A stretch of 64,000 nucleotides of DNA from positions 31,091-95,090 of the forward strand of contig NZ_CACXTS010000003.1 in the NCBI RefSeq assembly GCF_902770715.1, in the 5' to 3' direction. This stretch comes from an uncultured Methanobrevibacter sp. (GTDB lineage Archaea > Methanobacteriota > Methanobacteria > Methanobacteriales > Methanobacteriaceae). Of this stretch, positions 17,626 through 26,750 are shown piece after piece. The notes beneath the pieces were generated by a model. That model did not search any database. It had not been told where the DNA came from and saw nothing but the letters and a program-made list of their open reading frames with translations. A program made the position numbers and the translations under genes. Position 1 is the stretch's first letter. The number at the start of each line of letters is the position of its first letter.

Positions 17626-19285
17626 TATTCAACTCCTCAATCAATTCAGCTTCCATATCCATACGACTAATTCCTGATTCATCTTCAACTTTTTGCCAAA
17701 TTATTCCATTTCTAGTGTGGTCAACTGATTTTCTATAAAGTTCCATAGCCTGTTTTTTCTGACCGCATTTGGTTTTAGCGTTAGCTTGAAAAGCCATTGT
17801 CTCTCCATCAAATGGATATAATGATAAAACATGACTGCATAATTCATCAATCATCTTATAATCATCAATAGATTCTGCGGTATTTTCCATAATCCAGATT
17901 CTTGCACGATATATGTCAAGTAAATCATCATATGTATCTTCATACTCATCAACAAGAGATTGAACCAAACTAACATCTTTCAGATCATAGCGCGCTACTG
18001 AAATCTCATGACATATTGAAATGATATCCATAATTCTATTCAATTCATCATTTAAAGGTTTGTCTTGAGCTTCACGGGCATTCAAGTATTTGGAAGCATC
18101 AAAATATCTTCCCTGTTCAATCAAACTGAACAAATATGTTGCAAGATTCTTATCTGAAATTGGAGCTAAAATATTATACTTAAACACATTTTCAATATTC
18201 TGCAAATCGGTGAAATTTCCAAACTCCGCAGATAATTCATCATAATTCTTATCTTCAAGAAGAGAACGCAAATAATCATCCTTACCGTCCAAATCTTTAG
18301 ATACTTGGACTGACCCTACAGCAACAATCTCTTTAGCAATCAACATTTCAACTTTTCGCCTATTATAATATACCTTAGCATTATTACGTTTGTTTATTTT
18401 GCATTTCTCAAAAATAGATTCTCGATTTATTTTTGGAAGATAACGACTAGAATATTCTTCAAATGGAAGAAAATCATTTCTTACTGCATTATGAATAAGT
18501 TGTTCTTCATATTCTGGAATGTACATCCAACTATCGCCATAAGCTGACCTAAGAAGACCTTCGGGACGATAACCCAGTGGAAATACTCCATCTTCAAACT
18601 GGCCCATTTCACTTTCAAGTTGAAAATGTTCCTTATCATAAACATGCTTATTATATCCCCAGAACACACAGTACTGATCACAAAATTTCGGAGAATATTG
18701 CTGCAGTTCATCTTCCAGCTCCTTTAGAACCTTTTCTTCTCCTTCCTCATCAATTCTTTGGCAATAATGCTCATACAATTCATAATGTTTTTCCCATTCC
18801 TCAAGTGTGGCTCTTTTGTTCACGACAAAATATGGGGATAATAACTCTGTATAGACATGCAATTTATCCATATATTCTTCCTTAGCCTTTTCACCTAAAG
18901 GCATCGGATTGAAGATAAAGAATTCTATTTGATGTCCGCATGATTTTGCAGGCAATGACTGAGAAACATAAATTGTAGTTGTTTCAGTATTTACATATCT
19001 TGGAAGAGGATTACAATAATATGGAGTATTTTCTTTATATACCATTGAACGTCCCTCAGGAAGAACGTTTTCTTCAGTTTCTATGATATGTCTCAGTTTA
19101 TTCCAGTTGTCTCTAGTGATAAACAAATCAATGTCATCATCCCATGGCATGAAACGACGATTTCTGATTGAACCTAAGCTAGCACCACCTGCCAACAAAT
19201 AATCAATATCATACTTTTTACAGATTTCATCCAATTCAACCAGTAACTGGTATAAATTTTTTTGTATCCTATTCAACTTATACAA
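17615..19285 (-). CDS. LicD family phosphotransferase with TPR-like C-terminus, cassette 2
   Basis: This protein has 556 residues and is paralogous over its full length to 5010-6674. It carries LLAGGASLGSIRNRRFMPW followed by the intact DDDID metal motif, and has the same helical TPR-like tail ending in IWQKVEDESGISRMD. Its start is a TTG (19285) with GGAG 8 nt upstream, as in cassette 1. It should transfer a phospho-alcohol group from a CDP carrier to a glycan; donor and acceptor are unknown. It lies between the acyltransferase and the degenerate LicD gene. Confidence 0.8.
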   Translation of the reverse strand: MYKLNRIQKNLYQLLVELDEICKKYDIDYLLAGGASLGSIRNRRFMPWDDDIDLFITRDNWNKLRHIIETEENVLPEGRSMVYKENTPYYCNPLPRYVNTETTTIYVSQSLPAKSCGHQIEFFIFNPMPLGEKAKEEYMDKLHVYTELLSPYFVVNKRATLEEWEKHYELYEHYCQRIDEEGEEKVLKELEDELQQYSPKFCDQYCVFWGYNKHVYDKEHFQLESEMGQFEDGVFPLGYRPEGLLRSAYGDSWMYIPEYEEQLIHNAVRNDFLPFEEYSSRYLPKINRESIFEKCKINKRNNAKVYYNRRKVEMLIAKEIVAVGSVQVSKDLDGKDDYLRSLLEDKNYDELSAEFGNFTDLQNIENVFKYNILAPISDKNLATYLFSLIEQGRYFDASKYLNAREAQDKPLNDELNRIMDIISICHEISVARYDLKDVSLVQSLVDEYEDTYDDLLDIYRARIWIMENTAESIDDYKMIDELCSHVLSLYPFDGETMAFQANAKTKCGQKKQAMELYRKSVDHTRNGIIWQKVEDESGISRMDMEAELIEELNNEK

Positions 19286-19348
19286 CTAGAACACTCCACC
19301 CTTAAACAATGAAATTTAATCTCCAATTTTTCATACATAATTTTCTAA

Positions 19349-20377
19349 CTAATAAATACCAACAATATTATTTATGACCGGCATTCTTGATAATATTATC
19401 GCAACAATCAATGACCCAACTACCAGCAATAAGAATACGACTGGAACAAGGTCAAATGTTGAAATCGGATAATATTGTAAAAGTAAATTTATGATATGTT
19501 CATGCATCAGATAAATAGTATAACTGCAAACGCTTAATGCGTAGACTATGGTTCCAATGAATGATTTTTCAATGAAATGATGCAATTTTGACAATGCGCT
19601 TTTCGGATTGAATGATGAAAATTTAGTTAAATATCTCAAAATCAAGAACAATGCGGAACATTGAATTATAATTGAAATTGATTCAATGTATACAATTGCT
19701 GCAAAGTTCAAGGCATTGTAAATGTTTATTGCAATGCAAACAATGAATATTACAGTACAGAATATTGTCATTGGAAGGGAATAAATCCTAAATTCCTTAT
19801 TTGCCAAATAGTATCCCAAGACTACATAACCCATATAGATGCCAAAATTTTGAAAAATCAAAGTTACATAATACTCCTGAGCAAGATTCAAATTAGTTAA
19901 AACAATGAAAATTAACCATATCAATAAGAAATATTCTGCCCCTCTAGTACCATGCTCCTTGATAAAAGAATTGAAAATCGGCATTAATAAATAAATTCCA
20001 ATAATTACACAAACAAACCATGGAAATGGTGCATCATAAATCCAGAGATACATTAAATCAAAGTTGAATGAATTAACATATGCAACAGAGAAGAATAATA
20101 TGATATACCAAAATATAGCTGGAATCAACACTCTTGAAAAACGTTTTTTAATGAATTGTGAAATTGAATATTCCCTATTTAAAAGTAATGCTCCACTAAG
20201 CATGAAAAACAATGGGACTCCCATTCTGGAAATTGCAAGATAAGATAATAGAGTAGGAGATGTTAAATAGTTCATATTCACTGGAAAATATTGGATAGTG
20301 TGTGCCAACAAAACCAAAAGTATTGCAATTGCCCGCAATTCATCTAAATAAAAAATCCTATCTTTTCGTAATACCAT
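19349..20377 (-). CDS. Acyltransferase family 3 membrane protein
   Basis: This protein has 342 residues and about ten membrane segments. It opens with FYLDELRAIAILLVLLAHT, the catalytic-His region of acyltransferase-3 (OafA/WecH-like) proteins, and has RMGVPLFFMLSGALLL, the typical second motif. Such proteins O-acetylate or otherwise acylate cell-surface polysaccharides. Its place in the LicD cassette supports action on the same glycan. A second, more distant member lies at 23927-25003. Confidence 0.82.
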   Translation of the reverse strand: MVLRKDRIFYLDELRAIAILLVLLAHTIQYFPVNMNYLTSPTLLSYLAISRMGVPLFFMLSGALLLNREYSISQFIKKRFSRVLIPAIFWYIILFFSVAYVNSFNFDLMYLWIYDAPFPWFVCVIIGIYLLMPIFNSFIKEHGTRGAEYFLLIWLIFIVLTNLNLAQEYYVTLIFQNFGIYMGYVVLGYYLANKEFRIYSLPMTIFCTVIFIVCIAINIYNALNFAAIVYIESISIIIQCSALFLILRYLTKFSSFNPKSALSKLHHFIEKSFIGTIVYALSVCSYTIYLMHEHIINLLLQYYPISTFDLVPVVFLLLVVGSLIVAIILSRMPVINNIVGIY

Positions 20378-20434
20378 CGTATCCCTAAATTATTTGGATA
20401 ATAATGAATTCATTAAGTGAATAAGAAAAACATC

Positions 20435-21217
20435 CTAATGTAACTTTCCAATTTCACAAGAAATTTCAAATCCTAATTTATCATATAATCCAGTTGATTC
20501 TTCTGTATAATTAATTAAATAAACCTTTTTACCCTCATCAATCAAGTCATTACATAATCTGCTGCAGACTTTTGTTGCAAGGCCTTTTCCTCTGTATGCT
20601 TGGTCTGTAATGACATTGGATAATACCGCAATATTTTCAAGTTCGGCATTTGTTGAAGCATTGGAAATGATTTTGCCATCATCCTTAATTATATAATTCC
20701 TTCCAAAATTATCGTCATCTCTTTCTTTGATTTGAGAAATCAATTCATCCAAATCGTAAAATTCTCCCATAGGATCATTTTTAATTAATTTTGAAATTTC
20801 AACGAAATCCTCATCTTCAACAGCTAATTCCACACATGAATTTTCACATTCATAATGATTTGATAAGACTCTAACCCAACCATAGTCAGTAGAATATTCC
20901 TTTTCTTTAAGAATTTCAGACAACTTTTCAATAAGAAATTTTTCAGCACATATGACTGAAGGATTCTCATCCATTACTAACTCTTTAATTTCATCAAAGT
21001 CACAGTCTCTGTTCTTTGAAAATACATGCATTCCAGAGTAATATTTTAAAACTACACAGTTAATTTCATCATCTTTTGAATCAAACCAAAACTTTAAGTT
21101 ATCATTGTCTAATCCATATTTTAAAAAATCCAAATATAGATATAAACATTTATCATAGTCATTTCCAATATATTCTTTAATTAATTTCACATTCTCTTGA
21201 TTAACTCTTTTAAACAT
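20435..21217 (-). CDS. Two-part GNAT acetyltransferase, paralogue of 3003-3794
   Basis: This protein has 260 residues. The family-specific N-terminal domain (KEYIGNDYDKCLYLYLDFLK) is followed by a GNAT domain with ITDQAYRGKGLATKVCSRLC as the acetyl-CoA loop. The start at 21217 is preferred because AAAGGGA lies 6 nt before it; the ATG at 21223 overlaps that site. It lies between the PLP enzyme and acyltransferase genes. N-acetylation of an aminated precursor would fit the context but is inference. Confidence 0.8.
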   Translation of the reverse strand: MFKRVNQENVKLIKEYIGNDYDKCLYLYLDFLKYGLDNDNLKFWFDSKDDEINCVVLKYYSGMHVFSKNRDCDFDEIKELVMDENPSVICAEKFLIEKLSEILKEKEYSTDYGWVRVLSNHYECENSCVELAVEDEDFVEISKLIKNDPMGEFYDLDELISQIKERDDDNFGRNYIIKDDGKIISNASTNAELENIAVLSNVITDQAYRGKGLATKVCSRLCNDLIDEGKKVYLINYTEESTGLYDKLGFEISCEIGKLH

Positions 21218-21291
21218 GTTCATTCCCTTTCATTTCTTAAGTGACTTACTAAAAATCTATTCCGGCATTTTCCTAATTAATATCCAGATAA

Positions 21292-22353
21292 TTATTGATC
21301 AATATCCTCTAAAGCTTCAATAAATATGTCCATTACTTCACTTTCACCTATGGAAACACGCAAACAATCGCCTAAATCAGGAATATCTTTATAAACTTTG
21401 ATTAAAATCTTTTTTTCCTCTTTCATTTGTTTGACAATGCTTTCAGCATCAAGATGCTTTGGTTTGATAAAAATAAAGTTTCCTTCTTTAGCACTAACAC
21501 AATATCCTTTTTCTTGCAACGTATCAATCAAGTGCTGTTTACCTGTCAATTGCTTTTCAACAAGTTCATCAATCATACCGTCTTTTTCAATTAGTGCTTG
21601 TGCAAATGCCATTCCAAAAGCATTTACATTATGTGGTGTGGCCAGCTTTTGAACTATTTCAACATCATACTTTTTACCAACAACATAACCCAATCTTCCC
21701 CCTGCAAGAGAAAACACTTTAGAAAATGTTCTGGTTAATAGAACATGATCATTTTCTATTGCATATTTAATAAAGGAGTTTGGATAGTAATAAAAATAAG
21801 CTTCATCAATTAATAGAGTACATTCATGTTTTTTACAGGCCTCTAAAATGTTATCCATTTCCTCATAAGTGTAAACATCACCCACAGGATTATTAGGGTT
21901 TAAGATTATTACCAAATCAATATCATCATTTATTGCATCAATAATGTCTTCAACATGCATCTCCAAATTTTCATCATAATACACGTGGACACTTTCCCTA
22001 CCGTACATCTCACAGTATACATCATACATTGCATAAGAAGGACTGACAGACAGCACTTTACCCCCAGGCCTACTATATGCCTGAATAATATACCTTATTC
22101 CTTCTGCTGAACCGTTTACAAGACATATATTTTCCACTTCAACTCCAATAAATTTGGCTAATTTTTTTGTAAATTCCAATTGTTCGGGATATTTTGCCAC
22201 AAATTCTGGAGTAACTTTAGAAAGGACCTCATCAATAAATTCCTGAGGCAAACCAACGGGATTCTCATTTAAATCCAATCTGAGATATCCATCACGTGAG
22301 TTTTGATCAAAAATCCTATATAAATTTTTTATGTTTTCATTAATGTAATACAT
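21292..22353 (-). CDS. Class I/II (HisC/CobD-like) PLP-dependent aminotransferase
   Basis: This fold-type I PLP enzyme has 353 residues. It shows LDLNENPVGLP at the N-terminus, the asparagine loop LNPNNPVGD, the DEAYFYYYP aspartate/tyrosine segment and the Schiff-base lysine in RTFSKVFSLAGGRLGY. This group includes histidinol-phosphate aminotransferase and threonine-phosphate decarboxylase. The absence of other his or cob genes and its place at the head of the LicD cassette argue for a specialised role, perhaps making a phospho-amino-alcohol. GGGGAG precedes the ATG. A palindrome overlaps its probable TATA box. Confidence 0.78.
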   Translation of the reverse strand: MYYINENIKNLYRIFDQNSRDGYLRLDLNENPVGLPQEFIDEVLSKVTPEFVAKYPEQLEFTKKLAKFIGVEVENICLVNGSAEGIRYIIQAYSRPGGKVLSVSPSYAMYDVYCEMYGRESVHVYYDENLEMHVEDIIDAINDDIDLVIILNPNNPVGDVYTYEEMDNILEACKKHECTLLIDEAYFYYYPNSFIKYAIENDHVLLTRTFSKVFSLAGGRLGYVVGKKYDVEIVQKLATPHNVNAFGMAFAQALIEKDGMIDELVEKQLTGKQHLIDTLQEKGYCVSAKEGNFIFIKPKHLDAESIVKQMKEEKKILIKVYKDIPDLGDCLRVSIGESEVMDIFIEALEDIDQ

Positions 22354-22674
22354 AATCTCCCCTTAAATTATTCCTTTTTAATATTTTAATGCCACCAATG
22401 CATATTAACTCTATTAATGAATAAATCTAAAATTTCCAAAGGATTATGGGCCATAATATAATCTTTTTGTAAATATTTAATTTTTCGTGTTTAATAAAAA
22501 AATCCTTAATTTTAGAATTGCATATTATATATAATTTATAAATTATTATTATAAATAATTTTTTAATAATAACTAAATTTAGATTTATAAATGTAAAATT
22601 TTAATGAATTTGAATTTAAAAGACAAATATCTTAAAAATATTATTTACAAAATATATATTAAAGGTTGACTGCT
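22354..22674. other. Divergent intergenic region
   Basis: About 320 AT-rich bases lie between the cassette 2 operon (leftward) and the cysteine-cluster protein (rightward). It holds the palindrome/TATA at 22443-22463 and AT-rich promoter-like sequence for the rightward gene (tatatatta at 22652-22660). No RNA gene or coding ORF is seen. Confidence 0.6.
22443..22457. promoter_or_regulatory. Palindrome overlapping the cassette 2 promoter
   Basis: Perfect palindrome ATTATGG-G-CCATAAT. On the minus strand it abuts and overlaps a TATA-like GATTATATTA, about 90-110 nt before the start of the PLP enzyme gene. The overlap would suit a repressor; the protein is unknown. Confidence 0.4.
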
Positions 22675-23241
22675 ATGGAAATTAGTGCAATTGAAATGAA
22701 AAAAAGCATAAGGAAAATATATGAAAGACTTGATGAAGTAACACCCGTAGATTTTGACTGCGGCAGGTTATGCGGAGAAGTCTGCTGCGTTTATGATGCT
22801 GAAGACTATCACAATGAAGATTTGGCTCTTTATCTGCTTCCAGGCGAAGAGTTAATGTATGAGGGCAGTGATGAATTTGAACTTTACTACATCGATTCGT
22901 CTGAAATCAAATATCCTCATTCATGGAAAGGACAGATTTATCTTGTAAAATGCAAAAATCCTCCAAAATGCGACCGTTCAATCAGACCTATCCAATGCAG
23001 AACTTTTCCATTAATTCCCCACTTAGACAAAAAGGGCGAATTTCACCTGATTTTTGATGAGAGCGAATTTCCATACAAATGCCCAATAGTTCATGACCAC
23101 ATTAAACTAAATGAGGATTTTATAAAAACTACCTTTGAAATATGGACTATGCTAATGGCAAATCCTCTAGTATATGATTTAATTGATATGGACTCCAGAA
23201 TGAGAGACAATAGAAAAACAGATTATGAAATTGTCATCTAG
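22675..23241 (+). CDS. YkgJ-like cysteine-cluster protein
   Basis: This protein has 188 residues. Cysteines lie in FDCGRLCGEVCCVYDAED, CKNPPKCDRSIRPIQCRTFP and YKCPIVHD, the pattern of the CxxCxxxCC / zinc-or-iron-binding YkgJ family of unknown function. The ATG at 22675 follows AAAGGTTGA. It converges with ung and overlaps its stop by 4 nt. The metal and role cannot be told from the sequence. Confidence 0.75.
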   Translation: MEISAIEMKKSIRKIYERLDEVTPVDFDCGRLCGEVCCVYDAEDYHNEDLALYLLPGEELMYEGSDEFELYYIDSSEIKYPHSWKGQIYLVKCKNPPKCDRSIRPIQCRTFPLIPHLDKKGEFHLIFDESEFPYKCPIVHDHIKLNEDFIKTTFEIWTMLMANPLVYDLIDMDSRMRDNRKTDYEIVI

Positions 23242-23900
23242 TCCAGTTTCCAATCTATTTCATCAATATTATTTTCTCTTAAAAATTCATTAGCCAATTT
23301 AAAATGATTTGAACCTAAAAATCCTCGTCTAGCAGAGAATGGTGAAGGATGGGACGTGATTAAAACCAAATGATTCGGATTTGAAATCAGCTCCTTTTTC
23401 TTTTCCGCCTGTTTTCCCCAAAGCATGAAAACAATCGGTTGGTTCTGGCAATTCAATATTCTTATTACGGCATCAGTAAATGTCTGCCAACCACATTTGC
23501 TGTGAGAATTGGCTTCACCCTCTACAACAGTCAAAACAGTATTAAGTAAAAAGACACCTTCTTTTGCCCACTTTTCCAAACATCCTGATTCAGGAATCGG
23601 AAAATCATATTCAGCATTGATTTCCTTAAAAATATTTTTCAATGATCTTGGAATAGGTCTGCCATCTGGTGTTGAAAATGCAAGACCATGAGCCTGACCC
23701 TCCTCATGATAGGGATCCTGGCCTAAAATAACAACCTTGACATTGCCTAAAGGAGTAAGTTTAAATGCATTGAATATATCCTCATAAGGCGGATAAACTG
23801 TTTTTGATTCATATTCCTCATCAATGAAATCTGAAATTTTTAAAAAGTAGTCCTTTTCAAACTCATCAGCCAAGGCCAAATCCCAATCGTTTCCTATCAT
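23238..23900 (-). CDS. ung: Uracil-DNA glycosylase, family 1
   Basis: This protein has 220 residues and removes uracil from DNA. It has the family 1 water-activating loop GQDPYHEEGQAHGLAF (D62, H65), the uracil-contact region VFMLWGKQAEKK, and the minor-groove loop HPSPFSARRGFLGSNHF. All key residues are present and the length is normal. Family 1 is the bacterial/eukaryotic type; archaea usually carry family 4 or 5 enzymes, so acquisition from bacteria is likely. No clear ribosome site is seen. Confidence 0.95.
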   Translation of the reverse strand: MIGNDWDLALADEFEKDYFLKISDFIDEEYESKTVYPPYEDIFNAFKLTPLGNVKVVILGQDPYHEEGQAHGLAFSTPDGRPIPRSLKNIFKEINAEYDFPIPESGCLEKWAKEGVFLLNTVLTVVEGEANSHSKCGWQTFTDAVIRILNCQNQPIVFMLWGKQAEKKKELISNPNHLVLITSHPSPFSARRGFLGSNHFKLANEFLRENNIDEIDWKLD

Positions 23901-23926
23901 AGAACTTATTATGTAACTAATCCATC

Positions 23927-25003
23927 TTAACTTTTTCCGGTGAACCTATCGAGATATGGGATTCTATTTAAAATTCCCAGAATAGCTAGAGAAATCGATG
24001 TTGTTAAGATTACAAGAATCGGTATCCATAATAAGGGGTTTTGATTGCGGTATATGCCTATGAGGTTTATTTTTATGAGATTCAATATCATATAATGGCA
24101 CAGATATAAGCCGAAACTGTATTTGCTTATGGTGATGAACAGTTTTCCTAATGTTTTATCTTCAATATCCATAAGATATTTGGTTTTTGAGAGATACTTG
24201 AACAAGGAAAATATATTCACTGAAAGAGCCAATATCAAAAGGTTGAAATATCCCTTATAGACAAAATGATTTGCCTGAATTGATTTGGGAACTACAAAAC
24301 CGAAGATGTAATATCCGTATAATGCACATGAAACCAATAACGTAGCTATAATCATTTTGTTTGCACTGACTCTGCTTCCTATCAAATCATAATGGGAAAT
24401 GAAGTATCCTATGATGACATACGTAATGAATGACATGAAATAGAATACCTTAAAACTATAGTGTCCTAATATGCCAAAATGAGAAAGGGCTATGTAAATC
24501 ACAGATAAAACTGTCAATAAAGTGATGAATACTTTTTCAAAATTCTCTCTTTTTCTGCTACCATATATGATTAACCTGTTTATGATGAATATTTCGAAAT
24601 AGACGATTACAATCATCCAAATGAACCAGAATGCAACTCCAAGGGTTCCTGGTTTTCCGAAGAATATGTCCAATGCATTGGAAATATCAAATGAGTGTTT
24701 AAGATATACTACAGAGTAAATAATGCTTATTACAACCCAGAAAACAAATGGAATGAATAATCTTGATAATCTCTTTTTGAAAAAATCGCCTAGAGAATCC
24801 TTTCTATTGATCAATAACGCTCCGCTCAACATTACGAATATCGGTATTGAAAAATCCCGTAGGCAGTCAAAGAATGCTGAAATGTAAAATGTGGGATTGT
24901 CTACGCCAGTTAATACAAATGTTACTGAGGCATGACAAAAAACAATGCCAATAATCGCAATTGCGCGCAGCACATCATAATAAAAGATTCTCTTTTTAAC
25001 CAT
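23927..25003 (-). CDS. Acyltransferase family 3 membrane protein
   Basis: This protein has 358 residues and about ten membrane helices. The N-terminus FYYDVLRAIAIIGIVFCHA and the motif SIPIFVMLSGALLINR identify the acyltransferase-3 family, which modifies surface glycans or lipids. AGGTG lies 5 nt before the ATG, and the gene starts 8 nt after the stop of the flavin-binding protein, so the two are probably co-transcribed. It is a distant relative of 19349-20377. Confidence 0.82.
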   Translation of the reverse strand: MVKKRIFYYDVLRAIAIIGIVFCHASVTFVLTGVDNPTFYISAFFDCLRDFSIPIFVMLSGALLINRKDSLGDFFKKRLSRLFIPFVFWVVISIIYSVVYLKHSFDISNALDIFFGKPGTLGVAFWFIWMIVIVYFEIFIINRLIIYGSRKRENFEKVFITLLTVLSVIYIALSHFGILGHYSFKVFYFMSFITYVIIGYFISHYDLIGSRVSANKMIIATLLVSCALYGYYIFGFVVPKSIQANHFVYKGYFNLLILALSVNIFSLFKYLSKTKYLMDIEDKTLGKLFITISKYSFGLYLCHYMILNLIKINLIGIYRNQNPLLWIPILVILTTSISLAILGILNRIPYLDRFTGKS

Positions 25004-25011
25004 TCATGCAC

Positions 25012-25482
25012 CTATTTTTCTTTAACTATCTTGCCGCTCATATGTTCAATTGTAATTTCAAATACTTCAGTTCTATCTAATAATCTGTTAATCTCATCAA
25101 CTGTTTCTTTATGGGTTGGGAAGAATTTATCACCCAAATGAGTCAATATTTCGATTTTTTCATCCAGGTCTGTTAATGTTTTTATCTTTCCAAAGACAAT
25201 GACACTTTTGAATGTGTACCACCAGCTATCTTTAGCCTTAACACCTTTATCAATTACGCAATAGGAAACCTTAGAGTGCTTTTTAACCGCATCATTTTTA
25301 TGACCAGTCTGTGCACCGTGAAAATAGATTTTCCCGTCGACATAAACATGACTCATCGGAATGGCATACGGATAATCATCATCACCCAAAAGAGCTAAAA
25401 CCCCTCTAGGTTCATTGGTTAGGATTTCTTCACATTCTTCTTTTGATATCGCCTGGCCAATTCTCTTCATTTTTCTAAACAT
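25012..25482 (-). CDS. Pyridoxamine 5'-phosphate oxidase-like flavin protein
   Basis: This protein of about 156 residues has the split-barrel FMN-binding fold of the PNPOx/NimA-like group: EEILTNEPRGVLALLGDDDYPYAIPMSHVY, then KIYFHGAQTGHKNDAVKKH and KSVIVFGKIK. Related proteins are linked to nitro-compound reduction or F420/FMN binding. The start is uncertain: no ribosome site is visible, and ATG 25482 gives a plausible leaderless arrangement with an AT-rich box about 25 nt upstream. It is divergent from the GNAT gene, with fewer than 50 nt between them. Confidence 0.75.
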   Translation of the reverse strand: MFRKMKRIGQAISKEECEEILTNEPRGVLALLGDDDYPYAIPMSHVYVDGKIYFHGAQTGHKNDAVKKHSKVSYCVIDKGVKAKDSWWYTFKSVIVFGKIKTLTDLDEKIEILTHLGDKFFPTHKETVDEINRLLDRTEVFEITIEHMSGKIVKEK

Positions 25483-25528
25483 ATGAATATATTTATTCAA
25501 ACTTATAAATTAAATTATAGTGATTTTT

Positions 25529-26005
25529 ATGGCAGAATTAACATTTAGGGAAGCATCAAGAGAGGATGTCAGTTTAATTTTAACATTTATTAAAAAGCTT
25601 GCTGATTATGAACACAGATTGGATGAAGTTATTGCAACCGAAGAAGACCTGGAAAAATGGATTTTCGACAAGGAACATGCAAATGTGATATTTGCACTTG
25701 AAGATGGAAAAGAGATAGGATTTGCCTTATACTTCTTAAGCTTTTCAACATATATCGGTAATGCAAATCTTCATTTGGAAGACCTATTCATTGATTCAGA
25801 ATATCGCGGTAAAGGATATGGAACTGCACTGCTTAAAAAATTAGCAAAAATCGTGGACGACAAAGGATATGGTAGATTTGAATGGACATGCCTATCATGG
25901 AACCAGCCTAGCATTGACTTTTACATATCACTCGGCGCTGAACAGAAGGACTGGAATGTATTCCACCTGACTGGTGAAGAGTTGAAAAAATTAGCCGACA
26001 GCTAA
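25529..26005 (+). CDS. GNAT acetyltransferase, diamine N-acetyltransferase-like
   Basis: This protein has 158 residues. It resembles spermidine/spermine N1-acetyltransferase relatives: FREASREDVSLILTFIKKLA, FLSFSTYIGNANLHLEDLFI, the acetyl-CoA loop YRGKGYGTALLKKLA, and WTCLSWNQPSIDFYISLGA. The ATG at 25529 is preceded by GTGAT 4 nt upstream. A polyamine or small amine substrate is plausible but unproven. Confidence 0.82.
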   Translation: MAELTFREASREDVSLILTFIKKLADYEHRLDEVIATEEDLEKWIFDKEHANVIFALEDGKEIGFALYFLSFSTYIGNANLHLEDLFIDSEYRGKGYGTALLKKLAKIVDDKGYGRFEWTCLSWNQPSIDFYISLGAEQKDWNVFHLTGEELKKLADS

Positions 26006-26016
26006 TTTAACCCTTT

Positions 26017-26724
26017 TTAAACAATATCCCGTATAAACTCAATTATTGCACTTGCACTTTGTTTTTGCTGTGATGAAGCGGAAATATTGGCAACACCATC
26101 ACCTGACTGATTTCCGTAATATGCAAATTGAGCATGATTTGCACCTTTAATTTCTATTTCGGTGAGATTATCTTCTATGAAATTTATTGAATCTAAGTAT
26201 TTCTCCTTGTTCAATACCTTATCTTCACTTCCATAGATTGATAAAACCGGTTTTTCAATCTTGCAGGTTGAATAGGATGCGAACAATATCAGCCCATCAG
26301 TCTTGTTGGTGCTATTAACATATGAAGCTGCCATAGCTCCACCTAATGAATGGCCTGAAATGAAATAATGAGAGTAATTTCCACTGTCAATAATCTCATC
26401 AGCACTATTCTGGCCCAATAATGCCAGATTAAATGGCATCTCCACCAAATAGCAGTCAATTCCCTTTTCGGATAAGTCCTTGAACATCGGAGCGTATGCA
26501 GTATATTCAATTTTTGCACCAGGATAGAATATCAGTGCGGTATCATTTCCAGGACCATCCAACAATAGGCCATTTGATGTTTTAACTACACTGACATTAT
26601 CGTTTGCATTTAAACGGTCAATAGCTATTTTATCTGCATGATAATAATCATTAACATAGAATATTGCAAAACAAGCAATTAAAATAAAAACAATAATGAT
26701 AGCAATTTTAATTATTTTATTCAT
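26017..26724 (-). CDS. Membrane-anchored alpha/beta hydrolase
   Basis: This protein has 235 residues. An N-terminal membrane helix (residues 4-24) is followed by an alpha/beta hydrolase domain with the nucleophile elbow GHSLGG, an Asp in YGSEDKV and a His in GANHAQFAYYG, a complete Ser-Asp-His set in the right order. The catalytic domain is probably outside the cell. The natural ester or amide is unknown. It follows the small membrane protein gene by 26 nt. Confidence 0.78.
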   Translation of the reverse strand: MNKIIKIAIIIVFILIACFAIFYVNDYYHADKIAIDRLNANDNVSVVKTSNGLLLDGPGNDTALIFYPGAKIEYTAYAPMFKDLSEKGIDCYLVEMPFNLALLGQNSADEIIDSGNYSHYFISGHSLGGAMAASYVNSTNKTDGLILFASYSTCKIEKPVLSIYGSEDKVLNKEKYLDSINFIEDNLTEIEIKGANHAQFAYYGNQSGDGVANISASSQQKQSASAIIEFIRDIV

Positions 26725-26750
26725 GATTATATTTTAAAAAAGAGTAATAT

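Noticed and set aside
21292..22353. HisC of histidine biosynthesis
   Set aside because: The fold family fits, but no his genes are nearby and the gene heads a LicD operon, so I gave only a family-level call.
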